DNA from: Hippasteria phrygiana
Lineage: Eukaryota; Echinodermata; Asteroidea; Valvatida; Goniasteridae
Length of the DNA: 64,000 nucleotides
Assembly: GCA_037893225.1 (NCBI GenBank)
Contig: JAZGUH010000185.1
Coordinates: forward strand, 1,364,001 to 1,428,000
Direction of reading: 5' to 3'
Below the pieces are notes generated by a model. The model was not told where the DNA came from. It was given only the letters and a program-made list of their open reading frames with translations, and searched no databases. The position numbers and the translations under genes are program-made. Positions 17,371 to 29,700 of this stretch are shown here, piece after piece. Each line of letters opens with the position of its first letter. Position 1 is the stretch's first letter.

Positions 17371-18241
17371 TAAAGACGGATCATGCGGTATTCGGAGTTT
17401 CGTGTGAAATGTGCTGTCTTTGAAAGAAAGTGTACCACCCATATTTTGAAAAATTCTTATTTTTCTTTTATATTCATAATTCCCACCTTCCCGGGTACTT
17501 TCTCTCAAAGACGGCATGTCCAAATACCGCATTTCCAAATATTCTTTAAAATGGTCCGTCTTTAAGCGGCTAATTGGAGCAGAAGTCATTCTTGCAATAA
17601 GCTCTTGCTGAAATTAAGTGTGCCCAGGAAGGTGGCAATTATGAATATGAAAGAAAAATATGAATTTTTAAAAACATGTGTGGTACACTTTCTTTCAAAC
17701 AGAAGCTATTGTGCTGAGCCGAAAGGAATTGATGTAGAGAACCCTTTGAAATGGGCCCTCGCGAAACGACTAATTATTTTATAAAAAGATACCCATAAAA
17801 CAATGTTAAGTATAATATGTTCAGCTTTGCTCATACCTATCCTGAAATTTCATGCAAAAATTGGTATGTAATTTCTTGACATTTCTCGAAAATTCGTTGC
17901 CTGAATCCAGCGATTTCATAAAACAAGACTCCTTTTGTCGAATGGATTCTAGTTTTCAATATGCGGCTGCTCCATAGATTTGGATATAATAAATAACTTT
18001 ATATATAACTCTATGGGCTGCTCTGATTTGGCGAATCGCGGGCCCTATTGCGAATCGCGGGCTAGCTTCAGCCAGGTCAGTGCAACAGATAGACCGTCTA
18101 AAGTAGTCTGGTCCCTGATGTAACTTAATAGGAATATTCATACTATTTCGGTCTGGAAACCATACTATATCCCACAATTCTGTTTTCAAATATATATTGA
18201 AAAACATCGCACATATTAGTTGAACATCGAACATGTCATAT

Positions 18242-21200
18242 CAGTCCGGGAAAAGTACGAATTCGACAACGTTGTCGTTTTTAACAACCATTGTCGTATT
18301 TGACAACTTCCGGTGTACCTTAGAGTGGATTCCCCATAGCGTTGCGTTCTTCGGCGTTTCGGCCGTTTCCGTCAATTTTGCTCATGCAATGTTGCCAAAA
18401 CCTCTTTGTTGCCAAACATCACATTCATTCAGTCAAATACTGGTACTTTTACCTTAATCATGTTAATGCTTACTGTTGAATTCTAATTGTGAACACTTAG
18501 CTGCATCCAGAAATTGAATAGGCCTAGCTGCGTATAGACTTGACAAAATCTTAGTAAATTCTTGACAATTTCTTTATCACTTCTGATAAACCATTATTTT
18601 GTATCTACACTCACAAACCCAACTACAAAAAAAAGTACAAGTTTGTCTGAAAATTATTTTGTAACAAACAAACAGACGGGAAATTTTTATTTTTATTTTT
18701 TGACACATTTTAAAAGGCATTGAATCATTGTGCACTCATAAAAAAAAAATCTGAAAATTACGGCAAAATTAATTTCTGGTAACTTGGTAGTGGGTATAGG
18801 TAAACTCAAAACTTATGAACGAACATTTTCAGTATATAGATCGAGCTTGATGACATTTAATTTTTTGTGAAATTTCAGGGGAGAAGTTTGCTCAAGAAAG
18901 GCACTGGAGAAAATAAAGGACCACGCCCGGTAGAGGCTACGCTACGGGACATTAACAATACATTCAGAGAAGAGGGGCGGGGTTGGAATAATGTGATACA
19001 GAGTTGCAAAAACGTTTTTTATTCAAAATGATTGTTTGAAAAGTAAAAAGGTCATTTTAATACAGATTTATGTGTTGCATTATAAAGTGGTTTCTTGTCG
19101 GTAAAAGTCTTTGCATATAATGTTTACAGTTAGAGGCATTGGAAAACAATCTAACTGATATGTTGCAAAAGGATAAACAGTTATTCCACTTGTATATAAT
19201 TATTATATTGAAGTTTTTTTATGAATAGTGTCTGCAAACTGAAACCTGTCCGATTTTGGAACATTAAAATGGGTGTTATGTTGAAACTTTGCGTGTTGTA
19301 GTACCCTTTCTTAATGTAGTATTTTCTATTTCTAAAGGAATCAAGGATATGCTACCGGTACCATAGGTCTATTTTGTCTTGGTTAGAGGAAAACAGTAAT
19401 GGAGACGAGAGAACTTTGCTTTTTAAGAAAAAGGTTTTATTAAAAAAATAAAAATAATTTAAAAAACCCAATGTTAGAACTTTACAGAACTTTGCTTTAA
19501 ATAAAAAAGCATTTGGTTTTCCGAAAATGCAGACAATTATTATGGGATGCTTTTCGGACCTTTGCTTCATAAAAAAAGTCTAGTTTCTATTGAATTGTTA
19601 ATCAAATTATTGACACTTGTTGTCAATGTCCTTTCATGTAGGCCTACATGGCTGAATCAGGTGCGTGGAGTAGGGCCTATCATTCCTTTTAAAGCAGGGA
19701 GAGGCTGTTTCCTGTACTCTTACTCTGTGTAACTTGATGTCTGCAAATTCAGATGAATAGCTGAAATAGAAATCAAAGTCTCTACCAATTTGTGCTTTAT
19801 ATGAATTATTTATCAATTTGGGGAAATTATATAGCATAAATGAATAATTCTGAACTGATTTATTTATAACTTCCAAAACAAGGAAAGCAACAAAAAAACA
19901 TTCTGGCTTGGGATCAGTTCTCTTCTCCCAGCTTGCCATAACAGGTTGTCCCTAGACGATTTGGACTACCTCCTTGGAGGCATGCACATGAGGCCAGCAA
20001 GGCCAATTGCCGATGACCTTGCCAGCATATGTTGGGTTTGGCGATTAGGCCTGATGGGCAGATCTGGTCTCGAGACCCACGGCCAGATCCTCCTGGATAT
20101 CTTCCAGTTGTGATCACACAATTCCCATCGAATACAACAGTAGTCCATCTAAATTTAAATTTGATGATGTGATACACAGAAAAATAGAAAATAGCAAGAT
20201 GAACAAAAAAGGAAAGCTGTTTTACAAAGAGCAGGTAAGTTCAGGATCACGGCGAACATCTTTTTTTTGTCAGCAAGCTATAAGGTAAGAAATTCGTTTG
20301 TCTGGGATGTTAAAAAACAAAAAAAAACGGGCATATCCTCAATGATACTGATAAGAGGATAAATCATTTGGAAGCAACATATGGTACATTACTAGACGTA
20401 TAGGCTACCCCAATTGTTGCTATCGTCTGACTACAAAAGTACAATAGTTCTGGAAAATAACCCATACAATACAATAACCCATGCGCCCATCAAAAGAGTG
20501 TTGCCAAATGTTGATGAGAAAAGCCTGTGTTGAAAGGAATGTAGACCTAGTACTAGGCCCCTGGCTTCGAAATCATCTTGACAAAATGAGGGGGGAAAAC
20601 GATCTTTATTATTACCGTACCACCACCGCAAGTACAGGCCGATTAGTAAAGGTCCGCACATGTTGCGGCCCGTACGTACGACTGATTTTTGTATGGGTTG
20701 AACGTTTTGTAAGTTATGTATGTATTTTTTTACTCTCGTCTTGCTGTTTTCCTCTTCTTACTGTGATTCTTCTTCCAAAACCTTGTGTCTATCATCGTCA
20801 AAGTCCGTCTGGGATGCAATTTTCAGCGGTCAAAAAGTGCATTTGTTACAGGCCGCCCGGCCGGGTGGGTAGGCCGTAGGTATTCCTCTGTTTTTATATT
20901 TCCCGCGCAATGTATGAAGCTATTCGTCACGCAGTCGCTGCAGTCTCACACCTGAAATGACGCTTATTTCTGTAACACAAATAAAGTCTTCTTTAAAATT
21001 AATAATTTATGTCAGAAATTTGTAGTTCTAAGTTAAAACAATTATTTTTGAATTCCAGGTGTTATTTTGTAATACCAGTAACTGAAATCATCGGAAAAGG
21101 ATGGAGCCTCATGATCACGCTTTTTAACAAAATGGCGTCATACCGCTGAGACTTCGGATTTGCGAAAAGTAAACGAAAATTTCTTCAAAACGCATGGGCG

Positions 21201-21384
21201 AGTTTTGAATTTACGCGGATGGAAATGTAGGTAAAGGATTGTAAATTAATACTATGCAATCAAAAAGTACACTTTTTGCGTAAATTTTTCACTTTTTGCG
21301 TTTGAAGTTAACATTGTCGAATACGACAACGATAATCGTTAAAATTCGACAATGGCGTGTCGAATTCGTACTTTTCCCGGACTG
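18242..21384. mobile_element. TIR element C, 3143 bp, nested in element A
   Basis: The ends CAGTCCGGGAAAAGTACGAA and their exact inverse are followed on both sides by degenerate TTGTCG/CGACAA words. ATAT flanks both ends, possibly a short duplication. The interior is AT-rich. A frame at 19913-20116 (+) reading LDDLDYLLGGMHMRPARPIA looks protein-like but matches nothing I recognise; it might be a transposase scrap. Confidence 0.75.
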
Positions 21385-21552
21385 ATATATGACAAACATC
21401 GCACATATAAATTGGAACATCGCACATATAATGACAAACATCGAACATATATATTTGAACATCGCACATAATGACAAACATCGCACATATATATTTGAAC
21501 ATCGCACAAAAATACGTAGATTATCGAATATTGCAACGTTTGACATGCCATA

Positions 21553-21690
21553 CTCGAACTGTTGTGTTGAATCACATCTGGAGAGATTGACGAATTCAAC
21601 TGTGTACTATTTGCCCTACTTACCATTTGATTAATATGGAGAGACCTACACTGTGGTTCGATACTTACCATAATCTGTTCCCTTTGGTTC
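21553..21690 (-). mobile_element. LINE reverse-transcriptase relic, upstream piece
   Basis: Minus-strand translation contains LHINQMVSRANST, the block preceding the LEYAS region in CR1/L2-type LINEs. It starts at the CTCGAA duplication of element A and continues into the piece at 15735..15961. The far boundary is approximate. Confidence 0.7.
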
Positions 21691-21952
21691 ACAGATTTCC
21701 TTAAGTAGTCCTAGACCCCTCAAAGCTAAAGCTAACAATATGGAAATTTCTCACCAGTGAACTGTATTATGGCCATTCATTCATGCGTGCATGCGACGAG
21801 CTGTCAACATTTCAACCAGCAAAACAATCCTGGCCCCCAGATCGCATGAATCATAAGGTGATCAAGCATTTAATTTTTACTAGACTTTGCTTCCAGTCAC
21901 CAGTGGAAATGACAGAGGCAAAATTTAAACTTTACGACACCCCACACGATGC

Positions 21953-22094
21953 CAAAAGCAAGTTGGGTATCTCGAAGGTCAAATGTTATTCGGGATAAAA
22001 TTGCTGACGTAATGTAACGAGAACACTTATTCCGATTAAATTTTAATTGAACACGTGGGCGATGTGCGACCACCTTGACCGTTTACCAGCGGAT

Positions 22095-22139
<45 letters not shown>

Positions 22140-22394
22140 AGGCAGCCACTGCGTACATCCACATACAAAATAAAACAAAGTGAAAGAAAGAAAAACCCTC
22201 CATTTTATCTGTGATTTGTGCACGTTGTTTTGTATTTTTACGCCTTTTTCTGGGAAAAAATTCCCCCCCCACAAAAAAAAATGTGTTTTGGATCCGGCCT
22301 TGTGTGCATTCATATGCGCGCCTTATGTCACAGGTCATTCAGGAAAACTGTCATTGTGCACATGCGCAGTTAAAATACGGAACTGGCTTAGTGT
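21953..22394. mobile_element. 222-bp-family MITE, copy 3, interrupted
   Basis: Left half (GTTGGGTATCTCGAAGGTCA to GTGCGACCACCTTGACCG) and right half (GTGTGCATTCATATGCGCGC to GGAACTGGCTTAGTG) match 5375..5596. About 210 bp, including a run of 42 G, has been inserted between them. Confidence 0.75.
22097..22138. repeat. Homopolymer of 42 G
   Basis: Uninterrupted G run inside the interrupted MITE. It creates a spurious polyproline frame on the minus strand. Its length may be inexact because such runs are error-prone in sequencing. Confidence 0.9.
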
Positions 22395-22399
22395 GCCAT

Positions 22400-23500
22400 A
22401 GAAATTTTAGCACCAATTATTATTATTAGATCTTGTAAAAGGATACACATGACCGTACCATCCTTCGAATTATGTTTTCTGAAACTCGACGAAAAAACTT
22501 TTTGCTTTGGATCTCATTTTGTCTTTGTCTTTTTTTTTCTTTTTTTTAAGTTAGTCTTAGGAATTGGCGGCGGTGACAAGTATGTGGCGTATTTTCCAGT
22601 AAAATGATACAGTATAGGTCTAAATGACACCAACAATGTTAAAAAAAAGTCCTTGCCGCGCCCCGTTCACCCCCCCTAACCTACTTTTGAAAATTACTTG
22701 TCCCAAGCCCAAAAAATTGGGGGAAATTTGTTTTTAAAAGTACCCCTTCCCAAAGAAATAGAAAAGGAACTGAGAAATATAAGTCAAACTTCAATATTCT
22801 CCTCATTTTCTGAAGTTGGGTTCTTTGAGTGTACGAAGTTGGTTCGTGCGTGTAGCTGTCATGCAGTGCGTCACTGATCTAGCGGATTAGTGCGTACAAA
22901 AAATAACACAAACGTCTTGAACTAAGACTAAAATTACCGAATAAGCTCTCCTAATGCATGGATTGTACGATTTAGTTTATTTGCTTTAGGTAACGCGTGG
23001 AAAAATATTTTGCTTTGTTGAACGAGTAGATGGGATTCACCATTTTTGATTATTTCTTACTCTTTCTATGAAAGAATTGAAGTATTTATTTTCATTTGGT
23101 TGCTAGCTATCTTTTTTTATGGGGATGAAACCTCCAATATGTTCAGTATTTTTGTGATAATTAATGATCTTGGTGACATCCATATACACGTTTATAATTC
23201 AAATGTGACACGGGGAGGGGGAACCAAACAAGTTTAAGTCCTTCGAATGTGTTGTGATAATGCCGGATACTTCAGAAGTTCAGAGCAAGCAAACTTTCCA
23301 GCAAAATATATATATAAACAAAAAAAACGGCTTAAATTGTGGGAACATTTTACAAAATTCAATCTTCTCATCTTGTTAAACTTAATACAAGTATTTAGCA
23401 AATAATAAAACACTTATCAGTGAACTTGTACAAGTCTATTTTTAAAACCCTGCAATCCCGTTTTTCAGCGTTACATCAGGCTAGGTGTGCTTGAACAGTT
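22400..23500. other. DPAGT1 upstream region, no clear promoter motif
   Basis: About 1.1 kb of AT-rich DNA before the DPAGT1 start. No TATA box at a convincing distance, no CpG-rich patch and no recognisable repeat. The transcription start cannot be placed. Confidence 0.35.
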
Positions 23501-23508
23501 GTGTAGGC

Positions 23509-23529
23509 ATGAGTTGCGTCAGTTTGTAA
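23509..23529 (+). promoter_or_regulatory. Possible six-codon upstream ORF in the DPAGT1 leader
   Basis: ATGAGTTGCGTCAGTTTGTAA (MSCVSL stop) ends four bases before the DPAGT1 ATG and is in a different frame. It is in the mRNA only if transcription starts upstream of 23509, which is likely but not shown. Confidence 0.45.
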
Positions 23530-23533
23530 CAAA

Positions 23534-23715
23534 ATGGAAGCAGAGTTGGACTGGAAAATGTATTTCCCTGTGCTTTTTAACGCACTGATGTCTCTGGTTG
23601 GGTTTGTGGCGACTCTGAAGCTGCTGCCTATGTCGTATGAGCTGTTTTTGAAGGCAGGACTCAGCGGCCGAGATATGAGCAAAAGGACGCCCCCTAGTGG
23701 CAAACATGTCCAAGT
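23534..23715 (+). CDS. DPAGT1: DPAGT1 exon 1
   Basis: Residues 1-60 plus 2 nt. Contains the first membrane helix ([20 protein letters not shown]) and the cytosolic LSGRDMSK segment. Donor AAGT|gtaagt, phase 2. ATG context is acaaaATGG, a good initiation site. Confidence 0.93.
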
Positions 23716-26700
23716 GTAAGTATTCACTCGGACCCAGCCCTAGAATAGAAAGAAAGAATAGAAATTAGAAAGAAACTAGGACTCTATGTCTCTTCGCTGA
23801 ACAGAACATAGGGCTTTTCCGCATTATTTTTTTATGATGTCACTGCGATTTTTGCTTGCTTGTGACAAGTCTACCTACCCACCAGGCTTCATAATCATGA
23901 CAATTGTAGCTACACATTTACATGTCTTACGAGAAATTATGCCTTTGATGACGTCATTATGATGGTGCACATATTTTGCTTTTTTTTTTTTTTACATATG
24001 TAGGACCTAACAAAGCTATTTCAAAAAGAATTTTGAATTTAGCATGTTCTCTTGATGAGATATGGCTTTAAGAAACTTTAAAGTTCAAAAACTTTAATAT
24101 TACTGTAAAATCGTATGATGACGTCATCATGACGTCACTTAAATTTTCATCTATAACACGAGCTACCATACCAACATACCTGGTTTGAAGGCAATCGGAC
24201 CTATCGTTCTCTAGATATGGGCCCTTGAAAAATGCACCTTTAAGATGACGTCACATGACACGTGATGACATCATCGTGACGTCACGTTTCGGCATACATT
24301 TTCAGCTTAGGGTCTTCGTTTGTGTTAAGCCTGATTAAGATCTGAGGTTGTTTAGTGACCAAAGTGCCACTTACAAAATTCGTGTACAGAGTCTATGGGA
24401 TTTAGGATAGAACTAAAAAATTCATAGAAAATCAACCGAAGACGTCACCATGACGTCACTTTGGATTTTACATGCTAGTAGCACTATCTACCTACCCACC
24501 AATTTTTATGACGATCGGACCTACCCTTATATGTGTTTCAAAAAAGCCTCTTTTTGATGACGTCATGGTGATGTCACACATTTTTCACATTTATGTGAAA
24601 GAATATAGGAGCTAACAAAGCTATTACAAAAAGAATTTTGAATTTAGCATGTTCTGTTGGTGAGATATGGCTTTAACAAACTTTAAAGTTCAAAAACCTA
24701 AAAATTACTATAAAATCGTACGATGACGTCATCTTGACGTCACTTTAAATTTCATCTATAACACGAACTAGCCTACCAACATACCAGGTTTGAAGGAAAT
24801 CGGACCTGCCATTCTCTAGATATGGGCCCTTGAAAAACGCACCTTTAAGATGACGTCACGTGACACGTGATGACGTCATCATGACGTCACTCTTCGACGC
24901 AATATGTCAGCTTAGGCTCTATGTTTGAGGTAAGCTTGGTTAAGATCTGAGGTTTTTTAAGACCTAAAGTGCCACCGACTAAATTCGTGTACAAAGTCTA
25001 TGGGATTTTGGTCAGAACTAAAAGAAGAAGAAAAAATTATTTTTTTATGATGACACTGCGATTTTTGCTTGCTTGTGTCAATTAGTCTGCCTACCCACCA
25101 GGCTTCATGACAATTGGACCTACCAATTTACATGTCTTTCGAGAAATTATGCCTTTGATGACGTAATTATGGGGTTGCTTATTGACCAAAGTGCCACTTA
25201 CAAAATTTGAGTACAAAGTCTATGGGATTTTGGATAGAACTAAAAATTCATAGAAAATCAGCCGATGACATCATCATGATGTCACTTCGGATTTTACCTA
25301 CTAGTGGCATTATCTACCTACCTACCAATTTTTATGATGATCGGACTTACCCTTATATGTGTTTCCAAAAAGCACAATTTTGATGACGTCATAATGACGT
25401 CACACATTTTTTACATTTTTTTGAAAGAATATAGAAGCTAACAAAGCTATTACAAAAAGAATTTTGAATTTAGCATGTTTTGTTGATGAGATATGTCTTT
25501 ATAAGAAACTTTAAAGTTCAAAAACGTTAATATTACTGTAAAATCGTATGATGACGTCATCATGACGTCACCTTAATTTTTATCTATAACTCTAGCTACC
25601 ATACCAACATACCAGGTTTGAAGGCAATCGGACCTACCGTTCTCTAGATATGAGCCCTTGAAAAATGCACCTTTAAGATGACGTCACATGACACGTGATT
25701 ACGTCATCATGACGTCACATTTCGGCATACATTTTCAGCTTAGGGTCTCTGTTTGTTTTAAGCCTGATTAAGATCTGATGTTGTTTAGTTAATACCAAAG
25801 TGGCTCTTACAAAATTCATGTACATATGGGATTTTGGATAGAACTAAAATAATCATAGAAAATCAGCCGATGACGTCATCATGACGTCACCTCGGATTTA
25901 ACATGCTAGTAGCACTATCTACCTGCACACTCATTTTTATGCCGATCGTCCCTACCCTTATTATGTGTTTCAAAAAAGCATATATTTGATGATGTCATGA
26001 TGACGTCACACATTTTTCACATTTATGTGAAAGAATATAGAAGCTACCAAAGCTATTACAAAAAGAATTTTGAATTTAGCATGTTCTGTTGATGAGATAT
26101 GGCTTTAGGAAACTTTAAAATTCAAAAACTTTAATATTACTGTAAAATCGTATGATGACGTCATCATGACGTCACCTCAAATTTTATCTATAACACGAGC
26201 TACCATACCAACATACCTGGTTTGAAGGCAATCGGACGTACCGTTCTCTAGATATGTGCCCTTGAAAAATGCACCTTTAAGATGACGTCACATGACACGT
26301 GATGACGTCATCATGACGTCACGTTTCGGCATACATTTTCAGCTTAGGGTCTTTGTTTGTGTTAAGTTTAATTAAGATCTGATGTTGTTTAGTGACCAAA
26401 GTGTCCCGTACAAAATTCGTGTACAAAGTCTATGGGATTTGGAATAGAACTAAAAATTCATAGAAAATCAGCCGATGACGTCATCATGACGTCACCTCGG
26501 ATTTTACAATGCTAGTAGCACTATCTACCTGCCCACTAATTTTTATGACGATCGGACCTACCCTTATATGTGTTTCAAAAAAGCATATTTTTGATGACGT
26601 CATGATGACATCACACATTTTTCACATTTATGTGAAAGAATATAGGAGCTAACAAAGCTATTACAAAAAGAATTTTGAATTTAGCATGTTCTGTTGATGA

Positions 26701-29700
26701 GATATGGCTTTAAGAAACTTTGAAGTTCAAAAACTTAAAAAATACTATAAAATCGTATGATGACGTCACCATGACGTCACCTCAATTTTCATCTATAACA
26801 CGAACTAGCCTACCAACATACCAGGTTTAAAGGAAATCGGACCTACCGTTCTCTAGATATAGGCCCTTGAAAAGCGCACATTTAAGATGACGTCACGTGA
26901 CACGTGATGACGTCATCATGACGTCACTCTTCGACATGCAATTTCAGCATAGGGTCTATGTTTGAGGTAAGTTTGGTTATGATCTGAGGTTTTTTAGGAC
27001 CTAAAGTGCCGCCGACAAAATTCGTGTGCAAAGTCTATGGGATTTTGGTCGGAACTAAAAGAAAAAGAAGAAAAAAAAAATCAGAACAAAAACGAGGCCT
27101 TTTCCGACTGGAAGTGTCGGAAAAGCCAAAAAAAAAAAAAAAAACCAATTTCCCATAGGCTACTACAGCAAGAATATGAATGTAATTTTTCCGTAATTTT
27201 CATGCACCATGCGCACAAAAACTGCTGCAAAGTTTCCCCAATAGCCGCCGGGTCCGCTGGATTTATACGCAATAAAGAAATGTCATTTACACGTAAATTG
27301 TACAATGTTGTTTACCGTACTTCAGAGTTGACATGAATCGCTTCAGTACGGAACAGAGATTTTTGTTCACTTTTTTCGAAAATTTGAACCGATTCTAGCG
27401 ATCTTTTGCTTGGTGCACACAAGGTATAAATAAGTAACTAACAGATTTTTTGGGAAAACTTGCAGCGGTGTTTGTGCGCACGGTGCATAAAAAAATTACG
27501 TTTTTATTTACCTAGTCTTATTTACCTAGTCGGTTTCCCTTGTGGATTGTTTGACGAATTATAAGTTAAAAAGTCGTATCCTCATTGAGTGATCTCCACA
27601 ATGTCGCTTCCCAGGTTGTATCGTAAAATTGGGTGTGATCCCTGGCTACACGGCATTCTGGGTTTACTTTATGACTTCTGACTAGCGCCCACTCGAACAA
27701 AGATACTGACAATTTGGGAGACCGCCAACATAGGGCAAGATAGCTCAGTTGGTAGAGCGCCGGTACGGTAACCCGGAGGTCACAGGTTCGAATCCCGCTC
27801 GTGCCAGTTTCTTTGTTCACTTTGAAAATGTGTTCTTATTACTTAGATGGTCTCAACCGCATCGCATCGCAGACGGGGCTCTATGCTTTACGTTATTCTT
27901 CTTCTTCTTCTTCTTGTGCGTTCTTCTTCTTCTTCTTCTTGTGCCAAATTTGTTTTCGCGACACGGCTCAACAGACGAGGGCGCTACAACATTTACTATG
28001 CTTTACTGATTCATAGGTGGACGACGCAGCTCCTGCACGAATTTGTGCTTGTTCTTGCTGTAGTAGCCTATGGGAAAATAAACCTTTTTCGACATTCTCA
28101 AAGCATCACGGAAACAGCACCAGCCCTTACTAGCATTAGAAGAGCAAGCATATTAGAGCGGACGTGATTGGTCGCATTGGTCACATGTTCGTTGTCATGC
28201 TTGCAAAAATCCTCTTCTGATTGGCTAATAATGTGACATTATTAGCTGTTCTAATTCCAGAGAGTTGCATTCATCAGTAACTGGTACCCTGAGAGGGATT
28301 CCCCAATTATTTCCTTATTTTTATTGCCATTTAAAATTGATTTTTCTGGTTATAATTTTCCTTGTGTTCCATGCAAAGATATGTGAATTTCTTAACTCAT
28401 GACAGATATTTAGCATAAAATCAATTATTATTTGGACTGGTTCACAGTGCCATAGACTTGTGTATAAATTACATGGTTTGTTTGGCCTCCATACCCACAA
28501 TGAATTGAGAATGGCGAAAAGGTTTATTTGGCTTCTTTAGCCGGGTACCACTGATCTCCATAAGCTGTTTCGCAGGTACATGTACCTTCATCTTTGGTCG
28601 ATATACCGCAATCTTCAGGGGTCAAAATTAAATGCACAATCTCCATGACATTTGGTGGCATGTGCATATGTGCGCACTTCGTACATGCGCAAGCAAATAA
28701 TCTCCATGGAGATCATGCATTGAATTTTGCGTTTTCCCCCGAACAAAGATGGCCATGATGGCGGTATCTGCAAAACGGCTTATGTATATATCTGGACAGC
28801 TGAATTGTCGGCATGGCAGCAGCCACCATACAGGCCTACCACTCGTGGATCATCCATAAATCATTGCTGCTTGTCCAAGCACCTGCTTACGTCATTTTGT
28901 TTTTACGTATGTTTGTGCATCGTTTGCGCAACCAATGATCTATCCAGATTTTTATACATGGAGCTCAGTGGCCCGTAACACCCCCCCCCCCCCCCCCCAA
29001 CCTCATGATATGGCATCCTAGCGAACAAAACTGCACGGGAGGACCATGCTAGAAATTGAGAACCTAACAGAATTTCTTCCACCTGTAGGAAAAATAAAAA
29101 TTGGTATACCTTCGAAAATCTTTGTAACATGATTCCATTTTTATCATCAGAGGTTTTCATGGTTTTTGTGTGGCAGGCCGGAGTCTCTGGGTGTGATAGC
29201 CGGAGCTATGTTCCTCATCGTTATGTTCGTCTTCATCCCCGTTCCGTTCTGGAGGTCGTGGGCTGCTGAAAACTACGAAAATTTCCCCCACCACAGGGTA
29301 AGGATAACAGGCTGGGAACCTCATTCTTGGAGGGGCATTTGGGAGCACTGCCTTAAGCCACGCCCTGGCCACGCCCTGGCCTTTAGTCTTGCTATTGTGA
29401 GCCACAAATCACCTAACAATAGAGCATCTACTAATCGATCCCAGCCTCTGCCAGGCTAGGCCAGGCTGTGGCCCCTCCCACACTAATCTGTAACAGTTGC
29501 TTTTGTTGTCATTCCATTCACAGGCCGGAGATCAAGTCTGGACGAACAATGGGAGCTGGCTGGACTCCAGCATTAGTGGGCAGTTTATTGTGTACAACCA
29601 GGGGATTATAGAAGCCCGAAGGTCCAGGCGTTCCCAGGGCTTGGCCAGGCTTTATAATGGCCTGGCCGGACCATGGGTTAGGCAGTGCTCTCTTAGCTAC

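Larger units (their letters stand above)
15962..21552. mobile_element. Foldback DNA element A (about 2.4 kb), split by element C
   Basis: The ends TATGGCATGTCAAACGTTGC and the inverse are flanked by the 6-mer CTCGAA (15956-15961, 21553-21558). Both ends carry tandem ATATGTGCGATGTTTGTC-type subrepeats (16005-16330 and 21391-21510). Arms at about 16325-16960 and 17575-18195 pair over 600 bp (CAGACTACTTTGG, TGAAATTTCAGATTAGGTAT and others). Removing element C (18242-21384) brings the two parts of the right terminus together. No transposase was recognised. Confidence 0.78.

Noticed and set aside
22036..22338. Proline-rich frame of 100 codons
   Set aside because: Produced by a run of 42 G within a MITE.
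27734..27805. Possible tRNA gene
   Set aside because: Cloverleaf is imperfect (no U33, one acceptor and one anticodon-stem mismatch) and the same leader, head and tail occur in other copies, so it is a SINE.
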